The position numbers and the translations under genes are program-made. A model generated the notes under the pieces. It made no database searches and was not told where the DNA came from. It saw only the letters and a list, made by a program, of their open reading frames with translations. 64,000 nt of DNA from Psychroflexus montanilacus (GTDB lineage Bacteria > Bacteroidota > Bacteroidia > Flavobacteriales > Flavobacteriaceae). Location: the NCBI RefSeq assembly GCF_020164535.1, contig NZ_JAIQZC010000001.1, positions 1,240,001 through 1,304,000 of the forward strand, read 5' to 3'. This document shows positions 8,341-16,985 of this stretch, piece after piece; positions within the stretch are counted from its first letter, which is position 1, and each line of letters starts with the position of its first letter.

Positions 8341-9066
8341 ATGCAAGACATGTCTAAGTACACTAATGAAGATCTATGGGTTTGGCAAACTTTGTTTACC
8401 AGACAGCAAGACAACATTCCTGGCAAGGCTTCTCAAGCCTATATTGATGCGCTGGAGCATATGTCGCCGGTCTTAAATGCTGAAGAAATTCCTAGTTTTG
8501 AAAAAATCAACACATGGTTTGAGTCGGAGACGAAATGGGAGCTAAAAGTAGTCCCTGGACTTATCCCTGTGGAAGAGTTCTTTCAACTTCTAGCTGAACG
8601 CAAGTTCTGCTCTTCAACCTGGCTTCGCTCCAAGGATAGCTTAGATTACCTTGAGGAGCCAGACATGTTTCATGATATCTACGGTCACGTTCCGCTTCTT
8701 AGCAACCCTATTTTTTCTGAATTTGTATATGAGTTTGGCAAACTTGGCTGTCAATTTCTGGATGAGCCAGAAAAGCTCTTACAACTTCAGCGTCTTTACT
8801 GGTTTACAATTGAATTTGGTGTTATCGAAGAAAAAGGTAAAATTCAATCCTACGGTGCTGGTATTTTATCTTCTTATGGAGAAACTAATCAAATCCACGA
8901 AATGAAGGCTAATTTTCTGGATTACTCCATTGAAGCTATTATCAAAAAAGTTTTCAGAACTGATATCATGCAAGAAGATTATTACGTGATCTCATCCTTT
9001 GAGACCCTATTTGAATCACTCAAAAAACTATCCAAAGTCTGGAACAAGGAACTAACTGAAGTTTAA
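8341..9066 (+). CDS. phhA: Phenylalanine 4-monooxygenase
   Basis: A 241-residue catalytic-domain-only aromatic amino acid hydroxylase that converts phenylalanine to tyrosine with a tetrahydropterin cofactor and non-haem iron. The iron ligands are visible as H111 and H116 in FHDIYGHVPLL and E158 in YWFTIEFGV. The N-terminal regulatory ACT domain of animal enzymes is absent, as is normal in bacteria. Two starts are possible, M1 (8341) and M4 (8350); no ribosome-binding site decides. Expression is predicted to be controlled by the tyrosine-rich leader just upstream. No pterin dehydratase gene is adjacent. Confidence 0.92.
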   Translation: MQDMSKYTNEDLWVWQTLFTRQQDNIPGKASQAYIDALEHMSPVLNAEEIPSFEKINTWFESETKWELKVVPGLIPVEEFFQLLAERKFCSSTWLRSKDSLDYLEEPDMFHDIYGHVPLLSNPIFSEFVYEFGKLGCQFLDEPEKLLQLQRLYWFTIEFGVIEEKGKIQSYGAGILSSYGETNQIHEMKANFLDYSIEAIIKKVFRTDIMQEDYYVISSFETLFESLKKLSKVWNKELTEV

Positions 9067-9258
9067 ATTTTGAATTGCTTCAACTTAATTGTCATAAAGA
9101 TGAACGATAATTAAAGTTTCTTCGTTTATACTTATGTTCCTTACTTTTTATAAAGTCTAGTTATTACGCGGCTTTAAGTCAGGGTATTTGGAATATTTTA
9201 GTTAAAATTGTATTGTTAAAAAAATACCAGCAATATTTTATAATATATTGCACTTTAA

Positions 9259-10509
9259 ATGAAGTTTAATTATCAGATGAAATTTAATTCAAAATTCGTT
9301 TTTAGGTTCTTATTATTCACCACACTGGCTGTGATAATCTCCTACACCATGTTTCAAAACTTTGCTTTTAGCAATTTTGAAACCTTTACTGAAGATACTT
9401 CGGAAGTAATGGAACCGGCACCTAAGCCTTCAACTCCAGATTACGCTTCATTATTTTCTACAGAACTTGAAGTTTTACAGGATCAAATTCAGAAGAGAGC
9501 AAAACGCAACAGGATAAATGGTTCTGTATTGATAGCCTATAAAGATCAAATCCTTTACAAGGAAGATTTTGGTTATGAAAATCCAATCCAAAAAATCCCT
9601 ATGCAGCCCGGACAGTCCTATCAGTTAGCTTCTGTAAGTAAACAATATACGGCAGCTGCTATCCTAAAACTTCATGAAGAGAAAATGATTGATATAGATC
9701 ACCAGGTCTCTACATATTTACCCAATTTTAAATTTGAAACTGTTACTATAAGGGATTTACTGAAGCACAGGTCTGGATTATGGAACTATATGTATCTTAC
9801 AGAGCAATACTGGGATAATGAGGTTGCTCCAAATAATCTTGAGGTTGTTGACCTTATAAATGCACATGCAGCCAGATTAAATTTTCCTTCTGGCAGATAC
9901 TTTAGCTACAGCAATACCGGCTATGTAGTGCTAGGTGCTATTGTGGAACAAGTAAGCAAGTTAAGCCTTGGGGAATTTCTAAAACGAGAATTTTTGCTGC
10001 CACTTTGCTTAGATGAAACTTTTGTAGAGAAAAATGATTTAAACAAGTCTTCTATATTAAGTGGCTACCAACCCTATAGACGATCTTTTATAGAATTACC
10101 AGCAGGATTTCACAACAATGCTGTGGGTGACAAGGGAATTTACGCTTCTCCTGAAGATTTACATGTTTGGTTTCGCGATCTCAAAAACGGTAAGATTCTT
10201 AACCAAGAAAACGTTGACTTGATGTTTGGAAGGGATAAGGGCGGTAAAAATGAACGCTATGGGATGGGTTTCAGACTTGAAAAGAAAGCTAATGAACCCG
10301 TTATTTTCCATAACGGTCTCTGGGATGGCTTCAGAAATGGTTTGGAATATCACCCTAATCAAGATCTTGTCATTATTGTAATGACCAATACTCAAAATAA
10401 GCAGAAGCACTACTTCCAAAAGTACCTTGTTAATAAGGCAAAAAAACTCATTGATACTGCGGAAAATAGATTAAAACTGGAAAAACAGGAACCTGAGTTG
10501 ATTTTATAA
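9259..10509 (+). CDS. Serine hydrolase, beta-lactamase/class C penicillin-binding family
   Basis: A 416-residue protein with an N-terminal signal anchor (residues about 12-35). The beta-lactamase fold carries the nucleophile motif S-V-S-K (in LASVSKQYTAAAI), the Y-S-N motif (FSYSNTGYVVLG) and an H-N-G in place of the K-T-G (VIFHNGLWDGFR). Family members are esterases, D-aminopeptidases or peptidoglycan peptidases rather than true beta-lactamases; which one applies here is not visible. A short in-frame M-K-F-N-Y-Q extension precedes a second M at residue 7, so the start may be at 9277. It stands alone on the plus strand. Confidence 0.85.
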   Translation: MKFNYQMKFNSKFVFRFLLFTTLAVIISYTMFQNFAFSNFETFTEDTSEVMEPAPKPSTPDYASLFSTELEVLQDQIQKRAKRNRINGSVLIAYKDQILYKEDFGYENPIQKIPMQPGQSYQLASVSKQYTAAAILKLHEEKMIDIDHQVSTYLPNFKFETVTIRDLLKHRSGLWNYMYLTEQYWDNEVAPNNLEVVDLINAHAARLNFPSGRYFSYSNTGYVVLGAIVEQVSKLSLGEFLKREFLLPLCLDETFVEKNDLNKSSILSGYQPYRRSFIELPAGFHNNAVGDKGIYASPEDLHVWFRDLKNGKILNQENVDLMFGRDKGGKNERYGMGFRLEKKANEPVIFHNGLWDGFRNGLEYHPNQDLVIIVMTNTQNKQKHYFQKYLVNKAKKLIDTAENRLKLEKQEPELIL

Positions 10510-10674
10510 CCAATCTTCACCCAGTGGCTTATAAAATTAATTTCAATCGAATTATTTAGAGTAATTCTGTGAATAGTTCAATTGCAATATAATGCAAGTA
10601 TCTGACTATTAGTAGTTTATAAATCGTGGCACAGACTTTGGTTTTATAGTTATATAACATTAAAACCTTTAGCC

Positions 10675-11766
10675 ATGAAACGATTAGCAGTATTACTCGC
10701 AGGGTTCATTTTTACAAGTATGTCTGGATGGGCAAATGATTGGAACTCGAACTCGAATCAAGCTTTCATTTTCACGGAAAATGGTATTGAGTTTTCTGTG
10801 TTTCAAGATGGTCAATTTGATTTTTTTATACCAAATTCCGGACCCAATGTATCAGCTGGATTTAGAACTTCAAATGTGAACTTCAGTTTTAACACGGGTT
10901 ATAATTACAATCCTTACGTACAATACGATAGCTACGGAGCTGTTATACAAATTCAAAACACTCCAATTTTCTATGATAATTTTGGCCGTATACATCAGGT
11001 TGGAAGTATTTATATGGACTACACTTCTTTTGGGAGGCTGAATAGAATCGGTGGGTTACAATTATTTTATAGAAATAATATGCTATGGAGACAAAGCGGA
11101 TTCATAAACCATATCAATAGAAGCTATGTATGGAGACCTTGGCATAACTATTATGCAATGCCTGCTGCACAATTTAATTTGATAGGTTACTATCCTTACA
11201 GACAATTCTATGTGCCAGTAAGACATATATATTATAGACCTTATATCAATAATAATCGTCATTTTACTTTTAACAGGCACCAAACCAACTATAGACGAGG
11301 TGCTAATTCTACAAGGTCTCAAGTTTATGCGCAATCACCTAGAACCAGGGCTGAAAGAAACCTCAGATCAAATGTTCAAAGACGTCATAAGGAAATTAAT
11401 GCCAGTCGAAATTCAAGACTTTCAACTGCAAATACAACAAGAAGGGAAAACTCCAGATCTATTTCTGAAGTCCATAGAAGCGCTAATAGAGATGCCTCTT
11501 CCCGAGTGAATAGAGCAGCAGTACCTCAAGAAAGGCCCAATGTAAGAAGAAACCAGGTCTCTGGCAGATCTAGTGGGACTACTAGCCATAGAAGCATTTC
11601 CCAAAGGTCTACTAGGCCAGATAAGGCTAGAAGTAGCAACAGAAGAAAAAGTGAAGTTTCTGGTAGAAATTCGGTTCAGACCAAACCTGCACCAGTTACT
11701 AGAACTAAACATAATTCTGAAAGAAGCTCAAGATCAAATAGTAGCAGGAGCTCCAGAAACCGATAA
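10675..11766 (+). CDS. Secreted protein with Arg/Ser-rich C-terminal half
   Basis: A 363-residue protein with a signal peptide (MKRLAVLLAGFIFTSMSGWAN). A first domain (about 22-200) is rich in Tyr, Asn and Phe with repeated short G/Y patterns such as NYNPYVQYDSYG. The tail (about 205-363) is low-complexity, dominated by Arg, Ser and Asn and strongly basic. No enzyme motif is visible. The layout suggests a cell-surface or matrix protein whose tail binds polyanions, which is an inference from composition only. A bidirectional terminator follows. Confidence 0.7.
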   Translation: MKRLAVLLAGFIFTSMSGWANDWNSNSNQAFIFTENGIEFSVFQDGQFDFFIPNSGPNVSAGFRTSNVNFSFNTGYNYNPYVQYDSYGAVIQIQNTPIFYDNFGRIHQVGSIYMDYTSFGRLNRIGGLQLFYRNNMLWRQSGFINHINRSYVWRPWHNYYAMPAAQFNLIGYYPYRQFYVPVRHIYYRPYINNNRHFTFNRHQTNYRRGANSTRSQVYAQSPRTRAERNLRSNVQRRHKEINASRNSRLSTANTTRRENSRSISEVHRSANRDASSRVNRAAVPQERPNVRRNQVSGRSSGTTSHRSISQRSTRPDKARSSNRRKSEVSGRNSVQTKPAPVTRTKHNSERSSRSNSSRSSRNR

Positions 11767-11785
11767 AAACTTTATTTCTAAAATT

Positions 11786-11822
11786 AAAGCCCCTCTTTTA
11801 CTGAATTAAAAAGAGGGGCTTT
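11786..11822. terminator. Bidirectional intrinsic terminator
   Basis: A 14-base-pair stem (11786-11799 with 11809-11822) rich in G-C at its centre, flanked by A and T runs, lies between the convergent genes ending at 11766 (plus) and 11859 (minus). The T run on each strand lets it serve both. Confidence 0.85.
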
Positions 11823-11858
11823 TTATATCTTTAATATAAAGGTCTCAAAAAAATCGAT

Positions 11859-12500
11859 TTACTCTACCACATAATTTTCCCAACCCCAGGAAGGCTGTGG
11901 TGTATCTATTGGCGATTCCAAATCAAATCCAATTGAAAATTTGACAGGAGAACCTATTCTCCTCAGGTTATAAGTGAATTGCTTTTCGTCTACTGTGATC
12001 CACCATAAATTTGTTGCAGTACCAGGAAGCAAATCTACAGTCTCCTGATCTGCTGGAAACATCGCTAAACCATCAAAACCAGTATTAGGTGTCACTCCAC
12101 CGTACATGGTGACCTCATCCTCGCTTCCATCTACTTTACGGTGATCATGCTTCAACTGGATACCCTTATCAGTTTTAGTCAAAATCCAGGTTCTTGAAAG
12201 GTTATCGCCAACATTGAATGGAATATAGATGGTATCTTTCTTTACATCCAAAACGTGCATAACCAGTTTCTTTCCCCTAAAGTCATCGCCTTCTGGAGCT
12301 TCTAAAACTTCACCTTGAAAAGATTTTCCTTTCAGTTTTGCGAGTCTGTTCCAAAAATTATTGTTAATTCTTTCAGCTGAAATGGATACTGCTTCAGTTT
12401 CAGGCTCTGCGGCCAGATTTTCTTTTTCTTTATCCGTAGAATTTTGACAGCTGAATAAGGTTAAAGCCAATAAAGTTATAAATATAAATATAAATTTCAT
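11859..12500 (-). CDS. Lipoprotein of unknown function
   Basis: A 213-residue protein with a lipoprotein signal (MKFIFIFITLLALTLFSCQNS, lipidated Cys at 18). After an acidic linker comes a beta-rich domain (about 50-213) containing GKKLVMHVLDVKKDTIYIPFNVGDNLSRTW and YGGVTPNTGFDGLAMFPADQ. This resembles flavobacterial outer-membrane lipoproteins annotated only as hypothetical. No catalytic motif is seen. It shares its terminator with the convergent upstream gene and is separated from the metalloprotease gene by that gene's own terminator. Confidence 0.75.
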   Translation of the reverse strand: MKFIFIFITLLALTLFSCQNSTDKEKENLAAEPETEAVSISAERINNNFWNRLAKLKGKSFQGEVLEAPEGDDFRGKKLVMHVLDVKKDTIYIPFNVGDNLSRTWILTKTDKGIQLKHDHRKVDGSEDEVTMYGGVTPNTGFDGLAMFPADQETVDLLPGTATNLWWITVDEKQFTYNLRRIGSPVKFSIGFDLESPIDTPQPSWGWENYVVE

Positions 12501-12543
12501 AAGTTTTAATTTGTTTTAAAAGTAAAGGTTTGGATGAATAAAA

Positions 12544-12569
12544 AAGCCACTTTCACGTGAAAGTGGCTT
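12544..12569 (-). terminator. Terminator of the zinc metalloprotease gene
   Basis: A palindrome with an 11-base-pair stem around the tetraloop ACGT (12544-12569), followed on the minus strand by six T. It begins 23 bases after the metalloprotease stop. Confidence 0.8.
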
Positions 12570-12591
12570 AAAAAATGAAAACACTCAGCGG

Positions 12592-15081
12592 CTAAGCATC
12601 GGGGTTAAGAATTTTTTCAATTCTCTCTACACCGTCTTCTAAGTGATATCTAGACATGGTATCTCTAGTTCTATTGATAGCTCTTCTCATATCTCTTTGT
12701 AGAGTTTTCAATTCAGCTCTAACAAGTGGTCTTATGTCACTTGTTTCTACATCAATATTACTTCTGCTAATGTACCTTCTGTACTGAGCAGGAATACTAG
12801 CTTGCTCTTCTGTCATCAAATAATGCAATCTAGAGATATAAGATCTTTGCAGGTTTCTTCTTATTCTGGAAATTTCCTGTCCAGTTCTCAATTCACTGAA
12901 AAGTCCAGTTCTCAAATCTTCCATCATTTCAACGATAGTATAAGCATCATCGTTGATTTCTTCATTTTCCATCATTCTAGCGAAACGACCAAAATCAAGG
13001 ACGTTATTCAAAGCTCTTTCCTGGTAAGATTTGATTTTATCCAGATAGCCATCAAATTGAATTTTGTTGAAAATATCCTGATCAATTAGCCATTCGGGAG
13101 TTGTGAATAGCTGCTCCTGAAGAAATTCCATGGCTCTTACTTGCTTATCTCTAGGCGTATGAATATAAACAGCGCCTTCTTGTTCGTAAGTTTTATAGAA
13201 CTCGTAAACCCCACCAATGTTGGCAGCAACGTGACCCATATATCTGTTATATTGACCATAGACCTGATCATAAAGATCACTTAGATCGTCGTAATTCTTA
13301 CCATCTTCTGCAGTCCATTCTATTAAATTTGGAACAATACGCTTCAGGTTTTCTATTCCGTAAGCACTTGCTTTCATAGAATCGTCACCAAGATCTTCGG
13401 TTTGTGAACTTGGATCGATAACTCCTCCAGATTGTTGCTTACCAAATCTGTAAATAGGGTCACCAGCTTTTTCAAGAATCCATTGGTTGAGAACTTCTTT
13501 TTCTTCTTCAGGAGATTTGTCTAAGATGGGTTTATATCCCCAGGCAATAGAATACTTATCATATGGACCAACATTTGGCATTAATGAAACATCTCCATCA
13601 CCAGGCTGTGCTACGTAATTAAATCTGGCATAATCCATTATCGAAGGTGCAGTGCCGAATTCTTTAGTAAATTCTGGATCTCTTAAATCTTCAACACTAT
13701 AAGCTACACTACTTCCCATATTGTGAGGTAAACCTAGAGTATGACCAACTTCGTGTGAGGAGACAAAACGAATCAAACGCCCCATCACCTCATCTTTAAA
13801 CTCAACACCTCTTGCCTCTGGATTGATGGCAGCGGTCTGTACGAAAAACCAATTTCGCAGCAATGTCATCACATTATGATACCAATTGATATCCGATTCC
13901 AAAATTTCTCCAGAACGCGGATCGCTTACGTGAGGTCCGTTTGCATTAGGAATTGGAGAGGCTAAGTATCTTACAACAGAATATCTCACATCTTCCGGAC
14001 TCCAGTCTGGGTCCTCTTCCTTAGATGGAGGGTCTTTGGCTATAATAGCATTCTTGAAACCTGCAGCTTCAAAAGCGACTTGCCAGTCCTCAATCCCCTG
14101 TTTGATGTATTTTCTCCATTTTTCTGGAGTTGCACGGTCGATATAGTAAACAATTTGCTTTTTTGGCTCAACTAATTCGCCATTTTTAAATTTCTCAATA
14201 TCTTCATCTTTTACCTCCAGACGATAACGGTCCAGATAAGTCACCGTTTCAGATTTTTGATTGTCCAAACCGTAATCGGTTTGTTTACTTGTAAACCAGC
14301 CTACACGCTGGTCGAAGTAACGTCTTTTCATAGGTTCTTTGGGTAAAAGAACCATAGAGTTACTAAATTTTAACGAAACAGAACCTGTACTAGAATTGGA
14401 AGGTGGCTCTCCGGCATTGTAAGTTTTGACGTGTCTTATTTCGATGTTTTTCGGGTAACTTCTTATGGTATCTATGTAAGATCGACTATCATCTAACCTG
14501 GAAATCTTGTAAGGCTTTCTTCTTCTACTTTGAAGACCAATCGCTTCTACGTCCTTTTGAAACAAATTTGTAACATTAATAACTGTGTTGTTATTAACTG
14601 AATCTTTCTTGTAAGCTTTTACATCAAAAGAATACAGAATAGGCTCAAAGTTAGAATTCACAACAGCTTCATTTATCGGGAGAGAATCTGCAGCAGCAAT
14701 ATCATAGGAAACCACTCTTAGGTGTACTTTGTCACCTTTTCTTTGCCAACGAAGAACCTGTTCATTTTGCTTACCTCCACCAAAACCAATGCCTTGAGCA
14801 GTTTGAGCAATACGTGTGACCATCAACATTTCTCTATTGAAAAGGGAATCTGGAATTTCAAAGAAGTAATCCTGATCTACCTGATGCACTGTAAATAAGC
14901 CTTCATCCGACTTAGCTTTGCCAGTAATGATTTTACTGTAAGGTTTTACACCGTTTTTGGACTCCTTTTTCGGTGATTTTGAGGCCGATTTATCATCTTT
15001 CTTACCTTGTAAGATAGAACATGACGACATCGAAACAACCATACCTGCTACAAACGTGTAGTAAAGTAATTTTTTCAACAT
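12592..15081 (-). CDS. Zinc-dependent metalloprotease, DUF5117/DUF4953 family
   Basis: An 829-residue protein from the ATG at 15081; a longer frame starts at a TTG. A lipoprotein signal (MLKKLLYYTFVAGMVVSMSSC) is followed by the N-terminal DUF5118/DUF5117 beta domains (about 40-330). The catalytic DUF4953 region follows, with the metzincin-like motif SHEVGHTLGLPHN; H443, E444 and H447 are the first zinc/catalytic residues and a third His follows. SIMDYARFNYVAQ downstream is the Met-turn. Such proteins are abundant outer-membrane or periplasmic proteases of Bacteroidota; their substrates are unknown. It is monocistronic, with its own terminator. Confidence 0.9.
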   Translation of the reverse strand: MLKKLLYYTFVAGMVVSMSSCSILQGKKDDKSASKSPKKESKNGVKPYSKIITGKAKSDEGLFTVHQVDQDYFFEIPDSLFNREMLMVTRIAQTAQGIGFGGGKQNEQVLRWQRKGDKVHLRVVSYDIAAADSLPINEAVVNSNFEPILYSFDVKAYKKDSVNNNTVINVTNLFQKDVEAIGLQSRRRKPYKISRLDDSRSYIDTIRSYPKNIEIRHVKTYNAGEPPSNSSTGSVSLKFSNSMVLLPKEPMKRRYFDQRVGWFTSKQTDYGLDNQKSETVTYLDRYRLEVKDEDIEKFKNGELVEPKKQIVYYIDRATPEKWRKYIKQGIEDWQVAFEAAGFKNAIIAKDPPSKEEDPDWSPEDVRYSVVRYLASPIPNANGPHVSDPRSGEILESDINWYHNVMTLLRNWFFVQTAAINPEARGVEFKDEVMGRLIRFVSSHEVGHTLGLPHNMGSSVAYSVEDLRDPEFTKEFGTAPSIMDYARFNYVAQPGDGDVSLMPNVGPYDKYSIAWGYKPILDKSPEEEKEVLNQWILEKAGDPIYRFGKQQSGGVIDPSSQTEDLGDDSMKASAYGIENLKRIVPNLIEWTAEDGKNYDDLSDLYDQVYGQYNRYMGHVAANIGGVYEFYKTYEQEGAVYIHTPRDKQVRAMEFLQEQLFTTPEWLIDQDIFNKIQFDGYLDKIKSYQERALNNVLDFGRFARMMENEEINDDAYTIVEMMEDLRTGLFSELRTGQEISRIRRNLQRSYISRLHYLMTEEQASIPAQYRRYISRSNIDVETSDIRPLVRAELKTLQRDMRRAINRTRDTMSRYHLEDGVERIEKILNPDA

Positions 15082-15171
15082 AATTAATTTTTTTGATTTA
15101 AACAATTGAAAGTTATCAACTGAAATTTTAAATAAGACCCTTTAAGTTGTAAATGGTTTAATTATAAATGC

Positions 15172-15201
15172 AAAAAAGCTCTGTTTTCACAGAGCTTTTT
15201 T
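15172..15201 (-). terminator. Terminator after the YeeE/YedE pair
   Basis: A 12-base-pair stem (15172-15183 with 15190-15201) with a six-base loop. A and T runs at its base give a T run on either strand. It lies 22 bases past the stop of the DUF6691 gene. Confidence 0.8.
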
Positions 15202-15222
15202 GAAAAATCATCAATTTTAAGG

Positions 15223-15636
15223 CTAGTGTGGTAATTTATTTCTCAATATACCATAAATAAAAGTCCCCAAAAGAGCACCAAAGATGACTATAAGGATAGA
15301 CCCAAATCCCGCACCGGCCAAGACGTACATTGGACCCGGGCAAGCACCAGCAAGTGCCCATCCCAGTCCAAAAAGGATTCCACCAATGAGATAGCGAGGA
15401 ATACTCATGGCTTTGGGTTTTAATTCCATGTCCTGCCCACCTAGAGCTTTAATATTGTTGCGTTTGATAATTTGAGTACCAATTACTCCTATAGCCAAGG
15501 CGGACCCTATGATACCGTACATATGAAAAGCGCCAAACTCAAACATCTCATAGATTCTAAACCAGGAGGCTGCTTCAGACTTGTACATAACGATACCAAA
15601 AAAGGTTCCTATTATTAAATAGACTAATGTTTTCAT
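15223..15636 (-). CDS. DUF6691 family protein, C-terminal half of a split YeeE/YedE sulfur transporter
   Basis: A 137-residue inner-membrane protein with four hydrophobic segments. It carries the YeeE/YedE signature GWALAGACPGPMYVLAGAG around residue 95-113, where the Cys is conserved. In YeeE/TsuA-type transporters, conserved Cys residues relay thiosulfate through the membrane. This protein and its upstream partner each carry one of the two signature repeats, so together they equal one full-length transporter. The start lies 4 bases after the partner's stop, and both are likely translated from one mRNA. The substrate (thiosulfate or another reduced sulfur compound) is an inference from the family. 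Confidence 0.82.
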   Translation of the reverse strand: MKTLVYLIIGTFFGIVMYKSEAASWFRIYEMFEFGAFHMYGIIGSALAIGVIGTQIIKRNNIKALGGQDMELKPKAMSIPRYLIGGILFGLGWALAGACPGPMYVLAGAGFGSILIVIFGALLGTFIYGILRNKLPH

Positions 15637-15640
15637 GGTT

Positions 15641-16195
15641 TTAAAAAATTAAAGGATATATAAAATTGATCATAATTAAACCTCCAATAAAGAAGCCTAT
15701 CACCGCGATCAAGGAAGGTAATTGAAGGTTACTCAAACCCGAAATTGCGTGTCCGGATGTACAGCCTCCTGCATATCTTGCCCCAAATCCAACAAAGAAC
15801 CCTCCTACTAATAAAATAGCGAGAATTTTGGGATCGCTCAGACTTTCGGCACCAAAGATCTCAGTGGGTAAGTAAGCATCTCCTGTACTTGTGATGCCGT
15901 AAGTTTCAAGTTTTGTGGCAATCTCTGGATTAATGTCGACTGTATTGTCAGATAAGTAGTTAGCTGAAAGAAATCCGCCAATGATGGCTCCAAGAACAAC
16001 AATTAAATTCCACCGTTCTTTTTTCCAGTCAAACTTAAAAAAGTCTGATGCTTTCCCTGCTCCACCAATAGAACAAGCGGTCCTGAGGTTGGAAGACATT
16101 CCAAATTGTTTCCCTACAAAAAGCAGAGCAAACATCACTAATGCGATAAGCGGACCTGATACATACCAGGGCCAAGGATTGGTAATCCATTCCAT
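15641..16195 (-). CDS. YeeE/YedE family protein, N-terminal half of a split sulfur transporter
   Basis: A 184-residue membrane protein with five or so hydrophobic segments and the signature GARYAGGCTSGHAISGLSNLQ near residue 135-155. The Cys in G-G-C-T-S-G-H is the conserved sulfur-relay Cys. A second Cys sits in RTACSIGGAG near residue 40. A soluble insertion (about 75-115) lies between helices. It is paired with the DUF6691 gene downstream. The two-protein arrangement resembles the PmpA/PmpB type. It is likely to import reduced sulfur compounds. Confidence 0.82.
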   Translation of the reverse strand: MEWITNPWPWYVSGPLIALVMFALLFVGKQFGMSSNLRTACSIGGAGKASDFFKFDWKKERWNLIVVLGAIIGGFLSANYLSDNTVDINPEIATKLETYGITSTGDAYLPTEIFGAESLSDPKILAILLVGGFFVGFGARYAGGCTSGHAISGLSNLQLPSLIAVIGFFIGGLIMINFIYPLIF

Positions 16196-16337
16196 AGTTT
16201 TAAATTTTTATGCAAATTAAAGCCTTGTTGGTCATATTTATTGTAACAATGGTTACTAATTGCTTTTCAAGGTTAAAATTGAATTAAGGCTACATTTAAA
16301 CGTTTGAAAAAGTCTAATTTTATGTAAAATTTACACG

Positions 16338-16985
16338 ATGAAACTTACATACGCTACACTTGTAATTCTATTAACTTTTTCGATATCAACCTTAAGCGCT
16401 CAACAAGAGTATTTTGAATATGGTTTCAAAGGAGGAATTAATTTATCCACTATTTCAGGAGACAATGTATCTAACTACGAGACAAGGACTTCTATGAATA
16501 TTGGAGGGTATGGACTTTATAAAATTCTACCAAAATTTGGGATACAAGCAGAGCTATTATATTCTGAGCAGGGGTTTTCCAATGAATTTAGTGACATTGA
16601 TCAAACGACTAATGAAGAAATCGACATTGATGAAATTTTAAGAATGCAATACATCAACCTTCCTGTTTTATTGAGTTATAATGTCGTTGAAAACTTATGG
16701 GTAGAAGGTGGTGTACAAGTTGGTTACTTAGTAGATGCTGAATTGGAACAAGAAACTGTAAGATTGGGAGATACACAACAACTCATAAGTGAAACAGAGA
16801 ACATTAACCAAAATGACAGATACGAAAGTGTAGACTTTGCGTTAGCAGGTGGCTTACGCTACAAACTGAATCAAAACTTTATGGTACAGGCAAGATATAC
16901 CAATGGTATAACCGATGTTGATAAAGAAACCCCTGGTGACCAGTACAACAGTATTTTTAGTTTTTCTGTTGGTTTTGTGTTTTAA
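16338..16985 (+). CDS. Outer-membrane beta-barrel protein, PorT-like family
   Basis: A 215-residue protein with a signal peptide (MKLTYATLVILLTFSISTLSAQQ). It is followed by alternating strands typical of eight-stranded barrels: YFEYGFKGGINLSTISG at the start and FMVQARYTNGITDV and SIFSFSVGFVF at the end, the last residue being aromatic. These small barrels are common in Bacteroidota and have no assigned transport role. The stop overlaps the stop of the convergent gene by 4 bases. Confidence 0.82.
   Translation: MKLTYATLVILLTFSISTLSAQQEYFEYGFKGGINLSTISGDNVSNYETRTSMNIGGYGLYKILPKFGIQAELLYSEQGFSNEFSDIDQTTNEEIDIDEILRMQYINLPVLLSYNVVENLWVEGGVQVGYLVDAELEQETVRLGDTQQLISETENINQNDRYESVDFALAGGLRYKLNQNFMVQARYTNGITDVDKETPGDQYNSIFSFSVGFVF

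Noticed and set aside
10159-10419. Minus-strand frame inside the serine hydrolase gene
   Set aside because: Shadow frame of a gene with clear catalytic motifs.
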